Positions 21,340 to 33,661 of a DNA stretch of 64,000 nt are shown here, one piece after another. Every line of letters starts with the position of its first letter. The first letter of the stretch is position 1. The notes under the pieces are model-generated. The model was not told the origin of the DNA. It saw nothing but the letters and a program-made list of their open reading frames with translations, and did not search any database. Position numbers and translations under genes: made by a program. Source of the DNA: Conus ventricosus (Eukaryota; Mollusca; Gastropoda; Neogastropoda; Conidae); NCBI GenBank assembly GCA_018398815.1, contig CM031604.1, forward strand, positions 49,170,557 through 49,234,556, written 5' to 3'.

Positions 21340-22920
21340 GTTGTATTTGACTAAAGACAGAGAAATGTGAACATTGTATGTAACTAAGGACAGAGACCTG
21401 AGGACATTGCATGTAACAATGGACAGAGACCTGAGGACATTGCAAGTAACAATAACAGAGACCTGAGGACATTGCATGTAAGTAAGGACAGAGACCTGAG
21501 GACATTGCATGTAACAATGGACAGAGACCTGAGGACATTGCAAGAACAATAGACAGAGACCTGAGGACATTGCATGTAAGTAAGGACAGAGACCTAAGGA
21601 CATTGCATGTAACAATGGACAGAGACCTGAGGACATTGCAAGTAACAATAGACAGAGACCTGAGGACATTGCATGTAAGTAAGGACAGAGACCTGAGGAC
21701 ATTGCATGTAAGGACCAGAGACCTGAGGACATTGCAAGTAACAATAGACAGAGACCTGAGGACATTGCATGTAAGTAAGGACAGAGCTGAGGACATTTCA
21801 TGTAACAATGGACAGAGACCTGAGGACATTGCAAGTAACAATAGACAGAGACCTGAGGACATTGCATGTAAGTAAGGACAGAGACCTGAGACATTTCATG
21901 TAACTAAGGACAGAGACCTGAGGACATTGCATGTAAGTAAGGACAGAGACCTGAGGACATTGCAAGTAACAATAGACAGAGACCTGAGGACATTGCAAGT
22001 AACAATAGACAGAGACCTGAGGACATTGCATGTAAGTAAGGACAGAGACCTGAGGACATTTCATGTAACAATGGACAGAGACCTGAGGACATTGCAAGTA
22101 ACAATAGACAGAGAACTGAGGACATTGCATGTAAGTAAGGACAGAGACCTGAGGACATTGCAAGTAACAATAGACAGAGACCTGAGGACATTGCATGTAA
22201 GTAAGGACAGAGACCTGAGGACATTTCATGTAACAATGGACAGAGACCTGAGGACATTGCAAGTAACAATAGACAGAGACCTGAGGACATTTCATGTAAC
22301 ATTGGACAGAGACCTGAGGACATTGCAAGTAACAATAGACAGAGACCTGAGGACATTGCATGTAAGTAAGGACAGAGACCTGAGGACATTTCATGTAACT
22401 AAGGACAGAGACCTGAGGACATTGCATGTAAGTAAGGACAGAGACCTGAGGACATTGCATGTAAGTAAGGACAGAGACCTGAGGACATTTCATGTAACTA
22501 AAGACAGAGACCTGAGGACATTTCATGTAACCAGGGACAGAGAACTGAGGACATTTCATGTAACTAGGGACAGATAACTGAGGACATTTCATGTAACTAA
22601 GGACAGAGAACTGAGGACATTTCATGTAACTAAGGACAGAGAACTGAGGACATTTCATGTAACTAAGGACAGAGAACTGAGGACATTTCATGTAACCAGG
22701 GACAGATAACTGAGGGCATTTCATGTAACTAAGGACAGAGAACTGAGGACATTTCATGTAACTAAGGATAGAGAACTGAGGGACATTGAATGTAACTAAG
22801 GACAGAGAACTGAGGACATTTCATGTAACTAAGGACAGAGAACTGAGAACATTTCATGTAACTAGGGACAGAGAACTGAGGGACATTGAATGTAACTAAG
22901 GACAGAGAACTAAGCACGTT
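21340..22920. repeat. 33-bp satellite with three-monomer higher-order repeat
   Basis: About 48 copies of a 33-bp unit containing GACAGAGACCTGAGGACATT. Three monomer types differ in the linker: type A ends GCATGTAAGTAAG, type B GCATGTAACAATG, type C GCAAGTAACAATA. In 21,400-21,900 they cycle B-C-A, making a 99-bp higher-order unit. From about 22,470 to the end a fourth type (TTCATGTAACTAAGG) repeats singly. Because 33 is a multiple of 3 and the unit lacks stops, long frames appear on both strands (11-residue periods such as DRDLRTLHVSK). I do not consider them genes. Confidence 0.92.
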
Positions 22921-22925
22921 ATATG

Positions 22926-22990
<65 letters not shown>

Positions 22991-23018
22991 TACATACACA
23001 AACACACACACACACACA

Positions 23019-23061
<43 letters not shown>

Positions 23062-23117
23062 TACATACACAAACACACACACACACACACACACGCACGC
23101 ACGCACGCACGCACGCA
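22926..23117. repeat. (CA)n with ATAC and GCAC interruptions
   Basis: Begins directly at the end of the 33-bp satellite and ends in an ACGC run. An internal duplication is visible: two copies of a CATACATACATACACAAAC motif about 70 bp apart. Confidence 0.9.
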
Positions 23118-23393
23118 CGACCGCGCCCACATACACTGCTTGAATTCATTATGTTTTGTTTTTGTGCGCTTCTGTGCTCTTTTTGCTTTTATGCTGACAG
23201 ATTACCTGTGATTGTTATTTCTGTGTGTCGTGATTGTTATTTCTGTGTGTGTAGGCCCGCTCATATACGCGGAAGGGGATGTGGAGTACCTTTTTTTCAA
23301 CCTTGTAATCCTAGGCAGCCTGGTTCGATTGACCGTTAAGCTGACAAATTGTGTACCTGTTGCTATTGACCAGTTATGTTATTGTGTTGTGTG

Positions 23394-23469
<76 letters not shown>

Positions 23470-23603
23470 GCGCGGGCGCGCGTGCGGCGTGCGTGCGTGC
23501 GTGCGGTGGTGTAACCGGCGATTTTTTTTTTTTTTCTAATCCCAGGCAGAGCATTAAAGAAGATTTTACATTTCCTGTCCCTTTTCTGTCGCCAGAAGTG
23601 ACC
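23118..23603. other. Region upstream of the GPCR start codon
   Basis: Contains a GT-to-GCGT microsatellite (23,393-23,505), then a T-rich tract and two possible splice acceptors: CTAATCCCAG ending at 23,545 and TGTCGCCAG ending at 23,595. Either suggests the start codon lies in an exon with a short 5' UTR spliced to an upstream leader exon. I cannot locate a promoter. Confidence 0.45.
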
Positions 23604-24155
23604 ATGACTCGGGACGCCTACCCCTCCCCCCTCACGCTGAACGACACCTCCCTGGTCCCCGCCCCGGCCCTCTTCACCCACCCATACCGCCTGGGCTCCT
23701 CCCTTCCCTCCGCAGGCGTCAACAACACCACGCTGGTCACCACCACGGCGGCGGTGACCGAGGCGGAGATCTGGAAGGAACTGGAGCGGCTGAACCGCGA
23801 GCGGGCCGTGTACTTCCTGCCGGCCATCATCTGGGTGGTGCGCTGATGGTGGTGGGGGTGGTGGGCAACGTGCTAGTCATCTACGTCTACCGCCGCCGCT
23901 TCAAGCGCACGTCCAGCAACTACTTCATCCTGACCATGGCCATCTTCGACCTGGTGGCCTGCCTGATCGGGCTGCCCACCGAGCTCTACGACCTGCTCCA
24001 CCCCTTCACCTTCTACAGCGAATTCGGCTGCAAGCTGTTCCGCGGCACGGAGAGCTTCACGATTTACGGTCGTGGTGGTGCTGGTGGAGATCGCCTTTGA
24101 CCGCTACTTCAAGATCTGCCGGCCGCTGATGGTGGTCAGCCTCTTCAAGATCAAG
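23604..24155 (+). CDS. Class A GPCR, coding exon 1 (N-terminus to ICL2)
   Basis: First coding exon of a rhodopsin-family receptor. The ATG at 23,604 has a good context (gaccATGa). The extracellular N-terminus of about 68 residues has candidate N-glycosylation sites (NDT, NNTT). TM1 holds GNVLVIY, TM2 holds LTMAIFDLVACLIGLP (the aspartate is the conserved TM2 sodium-site residue), TM3 starts after GCKLF (conserved disulfide cysteine) and ends in FDRYFKICRP, a DRY motif. Two 1-nt indels break the frame, a loss near 23,840 and a gain near 24,068. They cancel out, and the frame between them is clearly correct protein. The donor is AAG|GTCAGA, phase 0. Similarity is to peptide-type receptors; I cannot name the ligand. 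Confidence 0.88.
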
Positions 24156-24248
24156 GTCAGAAGGGGGTGGGAAGGGGAGGAGGGTGAAGAGAGAGGAAGG
24201 GGGAGGGAGAGGGGGAGGATGAGAGTGGTAAGGAGAGAAACGGTGTGG

Positions 24249-24298
<50 letters not shown>

Positions 24299-25005
24299 AG
24301 GAGGAGGAGGTTGATGCAAAAGAGGAAAAGAGACGCGGTAAGGAGGGTGAGATGGAGACATTAACTGACAAAAAGATGTACAGTCACAGAACGCCAGTTT
24401 AAAATAATGTTTAGAGAGAGACAGAGAGACAGGCAAAGACGAAGACGGTGGTGTAGGGAGAAGAGCCGTTGAGGTGGTATTTAGAAAGTGCAACGTTTCT
24501 GAGGGGACGGGGTAGACAAATGGAGCTGTTAGGACATTCAAGCCATTTGTGAGCTGTTATGAAGATCAAATTTAGACTAGCCAGACTACAACAGAGAAAC
24601 GATAGAGGAGGTAATGATGGTTGGGTGATACCAGATATTTTTCGTTGGTCTTCACATGAACGCCTCATTGTTACGAACGATTTTATAGTAATCGTCGGTG
24701 TCATGTGCTCGTTCTGATGAGAACATTTGTCTCACTGAGGGTCCCCTTCCGCGTCTGTCTATGTGCCCCCCCTTCCCCCTGCTTCACCCCCTCTCTCTTT
24801 CCATCCCATACCTTCTTTTTCCGACATTTTGTTCTCCTGTTGTTGTTTTTCTCATATGTCTGTCTATATGTTTATGGTATTCTTATTCGCCCGAATAATC
24901 CCGATTACGTATTCTTGTAGGTTTTTTCAACTTCTTCCATCGATGGAAGGAGTTTTGTTGTGCTTTCGTTTATTATTTCTCTCTATCCCTTCCCCTGTTT
25001 AACCT

Positions 25006-25045
<40 letters not shown>

Positions 25046-25376
25046 TTTTTTTTCACTTCCCTTCACTATCACCCCCTTATCTCCATCTCCCCTTTCTCCT
25101 CAAGCTCTTTCCATCCACCTGTTTCGCTGTTATTTCTCCACCTGTTTAGTCGCTCCACCTCATGTACTGATTTGTTTGTCCATTGAACGTTATTGGCCGT
25201 TTGAATTGTGTATATATCTATTGTACTTTAATCTTTCCCTTACTTATATTGGTTTTTAATGTCTTTGTTTATATTCTGTAGTCACTTTCTTCATTACTTT
25301 TCCTTGAGGGCGAGATGGAAAAAAAAATGTTTTGTGTGTTTATTCTTTTTCCCCAATAAAAGAAAATTCCTTCGTC
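24156..25376. repeat. Low-complexity part of intron 1
   Basis: Holds GA-rich sequence with (GA)n at 24,250-24,292, pyrimidine-rich sequence from about 24,760, and an uninterrupted poly-C of about 40 at 25,005-25,044. No coding signal. Confidence 0.6.
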
Positions 25377-25404
25377 CCCCCCCCCCCCCTCTCTCTCTCT
25401 CTCT

Positions 25405-25439
<35 letters not shown>

Positions 25440-25472
25440 CTCTCTGTCTGTCTCTTCTCTCTCTCTCCTCTC

Positions 25473-25528
<56 letters not shown>

Positions 25529-25530
25529 CC
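25377..25530. repeat. C-run and (CT)n microsatellite
   Basis: A run of about 13 C followed by CT dinucleotides with CTGT and CCT interruptions, directly upstream of the LINE. Confidence 0.9.
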
Positions 25531-26569
25531 GTGACAAAAGAAAACAGATGGCAGATGAACTTGGTGTCCGTATTGCCTCTGACCTAACCACCCGACAACA
25601 CAGAGCAATACAGCAACATATGCAGAATGGGAGACATGCATACTTCCACAATGGATGTCTGCAGTTCAGAAGTCGTCGTCCTGGTGGACCAAGCCATCAA
25701 AGATCGGCCCACAGCACCAAGCCGGCGTCCCCTCCCAGGAAAATGCCCAGAGAAAGACACTATGCTGAGCGGACATCCAACGAACGATGTTCCAGACCTT
25801 CGTCTTCTCCACCCCCCACCTCTTGACATGGCAGAATATCCGTCACTTTCAAAGCAACAACCACCGCCTAGTCATGAACAGCTGATACAGCCTGCAGGAA
25901 CTCCAGGAACAGTCTGTGATGATGGTATTGTTGGAGGGAAGCTGATCCAGAAGGCAACAGACTGGACAGATCCTGTGAAATTCTGTCCCCTCCCAGTGAC
26001 CCAATTGAGGTTCCGGCTTTCCTGACTGACGTCAAGATTCCTACCGGCCACCCCGCTCGTGAATCAACCTGTCCGTCTGCGGTGAACGATGCAGTCCCCC
26101 AGCTTCATAAGGACGGCACCAGTCAAGATGTTTCCGGCTTCCTGACTCATGAACTGTCACCTGTCTTGTCCCGTCTGCACATGCTTCCTCCGGTCCTGAC
26201 CATCCCGCTCACATCAGCCTGTTCGATGCCGAAAGTCAGACATTTGTAAAACAGAGATTCACTTTGGAAGGAGAACCATGTGACAAAACAAGTGAATTCT
26301 GGCTCCCACAGAGCAGTGTACACAATAACAATGACAGTCAGGATAATCCATCAGTTAACACTGAGAGAATCACACAGTCAGAGTCCTTCCTTGCCATTGA
26401 GAATGAACTCAAACAAACGCCAGTTGTTGGCCCTCAAACACGCAGCAAGGTTAAATGCAGACAAACACAACTCACAGAATCATTTAGAAGCACTCCAAGA
26501 AATAAAGATGTTAATTGTAATGTCAACAGCTAGGGACTCGGCCGTACCCATGTTCTTAAAAGTAATGTC

Positions 26570-27520
26570 CAAAATTATATGTCCTTCGTCACATACAATA
26601 TAGAAGGACTGACTTGCCTGTATGACCCAAGCATTAGGTCATACCTGCGTATGTTTGATTTTGTCTTCCTTTCTGAAATTTTCTCTGCAAAATTTCCAGA
26701 TTTTCTTTCCCAGATTATAACGTCTTTCTTTCACCTCCAGTCAGACTGACCAAGCTCTGTTACAGCAAGGCTATCTGGAGGTGTTGCAATGCTTGTAAGA
26801 AAACGGTTGAAAAATATGATATCTTTGATTCATGTGGAGTTTGACAACTGTATCGTACTTAAGTTGTGTAAGACACATACAGGTTTAAAGACAGACTGTA
26901 TTTTGCTTGGTATGTATTTGCCTCCATCTCAGAGTACGTATTATAATGAAACTGATATTTACAATGGCATGTCCTTGCTTGAACAATGTTTGTTAGATAC
27001 CTTTGAAATTACTGGTGATCTTCCTGTTTTGATATGTGGTGACTTAAACGCAAGAACAGGTGGAAAAAATGGGCGAGATGTTCTGCTTTTCGACATCGAC
27101 CCTGACATTTCTTTTGACGATTCTGTCCATATACGGTCATCTAAAGATTCCATTGTTAACCAGTTCGGAAAATATTTACTGGATGTTTGTGATCAGTTTT
27201 AATTTAGTAATTTTGAATGGTTTGTTATCTGGTGATGAAGAAGGGACTTTACTTATATAGCTCACAATGGAGCAAGCATCATTGACTATTTCATTCTGTC
27301 TAGATGTATCCTGGACCTTGGACTCAGCATTTATGTTTCTCCTAGAGTGGAATCCAAACATATGCCTATTGAGTTAAAACTTAAATTATGTCCACCAAAT
27401 GAAACTGCTCCGAGTTCTAACAGACAAACAATAGTAAAATACATTTGGAATGCTGAGAAAAGTTTCGATTTAAATCTAAGTTTTATTCAGAAGAAGTACT
27501 GTCACTGATGGCAAGCGCAT
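26570..27520 (+). pseudogene. LINE endonuclease domain
   Basis: APE-like nuclease that nicks target DNA to prime reverse transcription. Visible motifs are YNIEGL at the start, FLSE, GGVAMLVRK, GMYLPPS, GDLNARTGG and a closing SKHMPIEL around the usual catalytic histidine. It is split by at least two frameshifts (near 26,720 and 27,200). Confidence 0.8.
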
Positions 27521-27649
27521 TGGCTTGATTGACATCGATATCAATGATGCCTTGATAAAATTTAATGAAGCTATGCATAAAGCAGGCTCAGTTATGCAAA
27601 AACAGATCACGTTGGGCGACAAAAATAATAAAGCATGGTTTGATGGTGA

Positions 27650-29800
27650 ATGCTGGATCAAACGTCGTTTTCTGAGACAAACTCTACGGAAGTTCCAAAC
27701 ATCTCAAAAGTCGCCAGAAAAGGCTGGGGAAGACAGAATACATATATAAATAAAAGGAAAGAATATAAGCATGTTCTGGCAGAGAAAAAAGAGAAACACA
27801 AAGAAAAAGTTCTTAACGCACTTCACTCAAGTTCTAAAGAACCAAGCGTTTTTTGGAAAACGGTCAGATCTTTAACGAAGAAAGAATTCACACAAAGTAG
27901 CATTACTCCAGATGTGTGGTATAAGCACTTTAAGGATTTGTTTTCTTCCAGTGTCAATGATCACAATTTGGAGGAAAACCTTGTGGACGTGGATACAAAT
28001 GATGATGGTTCTGTAGTGATTGAAAATCTAGATTGTGATATTACAGAAGACGAAATACTTGTCGCCCTTAGAGCTTTGAAAAATAACAAAGCTCCTGGGC
28101 CAGATGGTTTGATAAATGAATTTTATAAATATTCTAGTTCGTACGTAGCACCATTCCTTGTTAAATACCTAAACAAACTTTTTGAATCCGGAGTTTTTCC
28201 AGATGAATGGACAGAATCTGTAATACATACCTTGCATAAAAAAGGGGATATTGATTGCCCCGAAAACTACAGAGGCATTTCCTTGTTAAACGTGTGTAGT
28301 AAGATTTACAGCTACATTTTGAATAAACGTCTCACTGCATGGGCAGAGGACAACGATATCATACAGAAGCGCAGGCTGGATTTCGTCGCAATTACAGTAC
28401 AATAGACCATGTTTTCACTCTTTTAGCTTAGTACAGAAGCAACTTCTTAGCCATTGTAAACTTTATGTCGCATTTATTGACTTTAAAAAGGCCTTCGATT
28501 TAGCAGATAGAAATAACTTGTGGACAGTCCTTAAGAAACACGGAATTAATGGTAGAATGTACAGAGCAATCAAGAGCATGTACATGTTGTGAAAGCTAGA
28601 GTAAGAGTAGGTAGTGATTTGACAGACGCGTTTTTATGTCCTCTTGGAGTAAAGCAAGGTGAAATATGTAGTCCCATTCTGTTCTCTTTTCTGATCAATG
28701 AACTGGCTAATGATGTCCACACTTTAGGAAAACATGGCATCAAGTTGTCACCAGATGACATTTTGGAAATCTTTATACTTCTTTTCGCTGACGATGTCAT
28801 TCTTTTGTCTTATCTGTGACTGGCCTTCAGCAGCAACTGAATATTTTAAAAAATACAGCTAGCAGATTTGGGTCTTCAAGTGAACTTTGACAAATCTAAA
28901 ATAGTTATTTTTAGAAATGGTGGATACATTTCATCAAAAGAAAAATGGTGTTACGGCGATAGAAAGATTGAGATTGTTTAACAGCTATAAATACCTTGGT
29001 GTTATTTTTTCTACTGGCCTGACATTTTCATACGCTTTGAAGACATGGCTCTTAAAGCTAAGAAGGGTGTTCTTTGCATTTTAAAATTGCTGTGGACAGT
29101 TGGTGACCAGTCTCCTTCATTGTTTTTTAAGTTATTTGACTGTCAGATCCAACCAATGCTCACTTACGCTTCTGAAGTAGGGGGTCTTATGGCGGATCAT
29201 ACAATTATTGAAAGGGTGCATATGTTTGCGCTTAAGAGATTCCTGAACGTCAGTATCAGGACGCCTAATGCCCTGATTTATGCTGAAACGGGGAGGTATC
29301 CTCTTTACATATGTACTAAAACCAAATGTATAAAATTTTGGCTTAAATTAATAACAATGCCTGAAGGTCGACTCCCTTACAGGGCTTATAAAATGTTAAA
29401 TAATCTTCATTGTAAAGACAAGAATAACTGGGTTTCTAATGTTTGCTTCACATTGTACAGCTATGGATTCGGCCACGTTTGGGAAAATCAAGGAGTATCT
29501 CATTTTAATTTTTTCTGTCTGAATTCAAACAGAGATTAATAGATTGTTTCCTGCAGAACGGGAATGGTGACGTTTCAGGAGAACGATTCTCTTTTTATAC
29601 CTCTTTCAAGTCAGTTCCTAGTCTTCCGCAATCTGTGTTTAACATAAAAAAACATTGCCGTTAGAAAAGTACTCTTACGTTTCAGACTAGGTGTGTCGCC
29701 ATTGAAGAGTCATAAATATCGTTATACTGCCCGGTCACCTGACACAACGTTTTGCCCGTTTTGTAAAGAAGTTCCAGAATCTGAACTTCACTTTTTACTT
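27650..29800 (+). pseudogene. LINE reverse transcriptase and C-terminal knuckle
   Basis: RT fingers and palm are present, including the FADD catalytic box near 28,780-28,800. The thumb region and a cysteine/histidine knuckle (CPFC...HFLL) follow. Breaks occur near 28,390, 28,590, 28,820 and 28,990. The last readable residues stop at the CR1 insertion point, 29,798. Confidence 0.82.
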
Positions 29801-29899
29801 AATAATAATAATAATAAAAGGATTGCATTTCTATAGCGCAATTCTAATTCAACAAATTACTCATTGCGCTTGATCTCACGCATACATTCCTTTATACAT

Positions 29900-30460
29900 T
29901 GTGATTCATTCGAAACAATCATTAATATAGAAATCTACAGCACAAAATAAAAGATAAAAAATAAAAGCAGCACGTCTAACTACAGAATAAAACAAAAAAA
30001 AAAAAAGCATTACCCTAAATGTGCTTTGAAAAGATAGGTTTTCAGATGCTCTTGAAAGTGCTAAGAGAAGGTGAGTGTCTGAGGCTGACCGGCAACTTAT
30101 TCCATATCCTTGGAGCCGCAATACTAAAGGCACGCCCCCCAGCTGTCTGAAGGTTCGACCTGGGAGCACTAACTGCTTCTCTGAAGAAGATCTCAGACTT
30201 CTAGCAAAGTTCCTGGTGGTCAAGGTCACTGAGAGACAGGCGCTAGACTACCCTCAAAGTGGCGATAAGCCAGAACAGCCACTTTGTATTGTACACGAGC
30301 TTCGACTGGCAGCCAAATGAAGCTCGCGAAGCATCGGCGAGACATGGTCCCCGTTTACGTTTCTCAAAACTAACCGAGCAGCAGCATTTTGAATTCGTTG
30401 TAGACGTGAGAGCTGCTCATCTGTGATACAATGAAAGTGCATTACAGTAATCAATACGTG
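29900..30460 (-). pseudogene. CR1 C-terminal region
   Basis: Downstream of RT: QLSRLQRIQNAAARLVL, HVSPMLRELH and, one frame over, a RAFSIAAPRIWNKLP-type segment. It is homologous to the fragment at 3,240-3,655 but not identical, so the two come from different CR1/L2 families. Confidence 0.75.
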
Positions 30461-30499
30461 ACAGAATGGAGGCCGATACTAGTTTTCTCACTGCTTCTC

Positions 30500-31890
30500 T
30501 TGAGAGATAATTGCCTAATGCTAGCAATGCGCCTGAGTTCCAGGAAACAGGCTCGACACACACTGCTGATGTGGTCTTTCATAGTCAGAGTGCTGTCTAG
30601 TTTCACACCGAGATATTTCACACTTCTTGAAAATCAATACAGCTGTCCCTTTCCCAAATTTAATCGAACTGTCTTTAATCTGCCGCAGGCATGATGGAAC
30701 ACCCACCTTGATCACCTCGGTTTTGTCTGGGTTTAGTTTAAGCTTATTGCTAACCATCCAAGATGATACGTCATGGACGCAGGTTTGAACTTTAGAAATA
30801 ACATTAGGAAAATCCTGCGGAACACTACTTGACGATACTTCAGTATCATCAGCATACTTGTGATACTGACAATCATTCCGAGACATGACATCCGACAAAG
30901 GCTGAGAATAAAGGGTAAAAAGCACAGTCCCAACACGGAGCCTTGTGGCACGCCAAACAAAAGAGGAGATGGTGATGATTTAACACTGTCAATGATAACA
31001 CGTTGTTCTCGATCACATACATATGATGAAAACCATCAAGCACCGTACCTCTGAGACCGTAAGTTCTCTCTAGTCTCTTTAGCAGTACAGAATGATCAAG
31101 CGTGTCAACGCCGCACTGAGGTCGAGCAGCGCCATCACAGAAACCTTGTGGGCATCGCTCTCCAAGAGCAAGCTGTTCATGACGCTCAGCACGGCGGTCT
31201 CCGTGCTGTGATCCCTTCTGTATGCAGATTGAAACGTCTCGAACAGGTTATTATCGAGAATGTGCTTTTGTAGTTGTTTCAAAACAACTTTTTCAAGAAC
31301 CTTGGACAAAAATGGCAAATTTGACACAGGTCTATAGTTTTTTAAACACATTACAGTCCAGTCCTTTTTCTTCAACAAAGGTGTAACAACAGCTTGCTTA
31401 AATTGTGAAGGAACAATGCCAGTACACAAAGAGGAATTAATGATGTTATTATCAATGGTAAAAGATCATGGAGGCATGTCTTAGCAAGTTCAGTTGGTAA
31501 AGGGTCTAACACACAACTCTTAGTAGGCATTGACAAAATCAGATCGTAATGTCCTTCTCTGACACAGGCTCAAAAGCAGCGAATAATGGACCATCGTATT
31601 CCTGGAAAGTTGGCGCCACAGAAGACCGCTGGTCAAGGTCACTGCGAAGAGTTTTTATTTTGTCACTGAAATAGTCCGCAAAAGCGCTGAGGCAGGTCTG
31701 ACTTTGCGGTGTCTGAGGGAGACAGTTACATTTTTTCCGCCCTAAAAGCGAGTCCGAAACATTGAACAGTTGTCTAGAAGACGAACAAGCCATCATTTTG
31801 TGAAATAATAGTCTTTTTCTCGCAAGAATATCAACTGAGCGAGTACTCTTCATAGCATGTAAATAAATTTGCTTATGAACAGTCAAACCT
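30500..31890 (-). pseudogene. CR1 reverse transcriptase
   Basis: Linker at 31,539-31,886 (HAMKSTRSVDILARKR, FADYFSDKIKTLRSDLD). RT at 31,440-30,520 with [70 protein letters not shown] and [13 protein letters not shown]. These are classic CR1-clade strings. Two or three frameshifts separate them. Confidence 0.85.
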
Positions 31891-32311
31891 GTCTTTCGCC
31901 ATTTTCTCTCAGCTCGTCGTCGCTTCCTCCTCGCCTCCTCTCACTCCCTCAGTCCTCCAAGGGGCCGAGGGCCTGTCACGTACCCCCCTAGAAACAAGTG
32001 GGGCATGCTGGTCGAGGATTTGACCAAGACCTTTATCATAAGCCCCTACCAAATTTGAAACATTTCCCCCCCCCCCACACCCTGAACATGTCTCGAACCT
32101 GGGCGCTGAAAGCAGCCTGCTCTATAGCCTTTATGTTTCTGGAAGCCACGCGACGAGTGAGAGGAGCGGGTGGCTGCAAACGGAGCGAGGAAAACACACC
32201 AAATGATCAGATAAACCTGGAAATTCCTTCACAAAATCAAAATTAAGAAGACTGTCTTCAGATTTCACTACAGTCCAATCAAGAAATTGCCACAACGCTG
32301 GGTGGCTTTGT

Positions 32312-33424
32312 CTACCTGTTGACACAAATATGATCAGCAAGCAAGGTCAAAATGCGAGCAACTTTGTAATCATTAGGTTTGTTGAAATGAAGGTTGAAGT
32401 CACCGTGAAAATGAAAGTCATTTTTATTGCTAGCATAATGTGAGAGCAGCCCCGAAAATTCATCAAAGAACTTGGAAAATGTCACATTGTTTTCCTTCTT
32501 GGGGGGCAGACGATAAACACAGACAAAGGTGGTCTTTACTTTACCGATAGTCAGTTGCAACTCTGCAGCTTCCATCGATGCGAAATGCAGTCTCTTAGCT
32601 GAAGCGAAGGGGAACATATCTTTTCTGATGACAAAAGCAATGCCACCATACCCCTGTCCGGCCGGGCGAGGGAACGGATAAGTTCATAGTTGTCAGAAGT
32701 CAGAGCAGTGATGAAAGCTTCATCACCCTCGAGATTTTAGCCACGTTTCAGTCAACACAGCTATGTCGACTTTTTCGCTGGTGAGAGTGTCATTCAAGTC
32801 GGATGCGATGCCACGGACCGACTGGCAGTTGAAAGAAAGAACCTTGAGTGGACGAGGGCCAGAAGTTTGTTTACGTCTCCGACGCTGGCGCTTCCGGGGT
32901 AAACACCGTCCAAGTCCCAACGAGCGAAGCCGAGCGGTAACATCGGCGGTCAGTCGGCTGGTGACACGGCGAGAAGCTGGTGCGCGTGTACTGTTGGTGC
33001 ACAGCTGAACTGGTGTCGCTCGCGGCCACTGAAGACCGTGCGAAGTCACTGCAAGTGGGTCGAATTGGGTCACGGTGAAAGCCACGATCGGTGTCCGTAA
33101 ATGAAAACAGTTCACGGGGTGTGAAAAATGTCTGCCCAGCATTTTTGGAATATGCTTTGGCGAAGACAAAAAGCCAAATATAAAAAGTTTCACTGACATG
33201 GAGGCGCAAAGACCCTCCCATTCTGTAGCACGATACATCGCACAGTTGCACCACAAAAACCAAGCACAGGCAATCACAAAAACATTCAAAATTCCAGTCA
33301 AAACACGGAGCTCAGTGTCACTCCAACCTGCTCGGGGGAATGACACTCCACTCCAGACTTGTGTGTCCAAATTAATCGTGACATCAGAGAAAATATTTAC
33401 CTCGCAAATTTTTCGCGCGACCAT
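32312..33424 (-). pseudogene. CR1 N-terminal region and endonuclease
   Basis: The reading frame from 33,424 to 32,723 ends in an arginine-rich stretch and the start of an APE endonuclease (KVLSFNCQSVRGI, DIAVLTETWLKS). After a break the nuclease resumes at 32,617-32,312 (FVCVYRLPPKK, DFHFHGDFNLHFN, the last being the GD.N catalytic motif). The first ~170 residues are in frame with the nuclease; in active CR1 elements this upstream part would normally be a separate or longer ORF, so the fusion may be incidental. Confidence 0.7.
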
Positions 33425-33624
33425 CAGCGTTTTACAATGACCCTTTTAATTGCGAGTGAGAAATATTGTAATGTAGTTGGTTGGGACCTTTTTGAATCTT
33501 TGAAAAAGAGATTTCTCGATATGGAACGATCTTTAAACAATAATTAAGACTGAATATAACTTATAAAATAGTGTAAAACCTTTCATCATATGTTGATAGA
33601 ACAAATGAGTGCCCAGAATCAGGT

Positions 33625-33661
<37 letters not shown>

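Larger units (their letters stand above)
29799..33429 (-). mobile_element. CR1-type LINE, near full length, nested
   Basis: 3.63 kb on the minus strand, inserted in the plus-strand LINE. TTTTAC occurs on both sides (29,793-29,798 and 33,430-33,435), a plausible target-site duplication. The element ends in a GCGC half-site pair and (ATT)n tail at 29,799-29,820, typical of CR1/L2. Coding order from 33,424 downward: an N-terminal segment, endonuclease, a linker, RT and the C-terminal LHL/WNKLP-type region. Only a handful of frameshifts are seen, fewer than in its host element, so it is the younger insertion. Confidence 0.85.

Noticed and set aside
21277..22757. Long frames on both strands (11-residue repeats, cysteine- or arginine-rich)
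   Set aside because: Translation of the 33-bp satellite; same argument. The frames also break wherever a monomer has an indel.
21340..22920. CRISPR-like array
   Set aside because: Repeats are contiguous with no unique spacers, and the DNA is eukaryotic.
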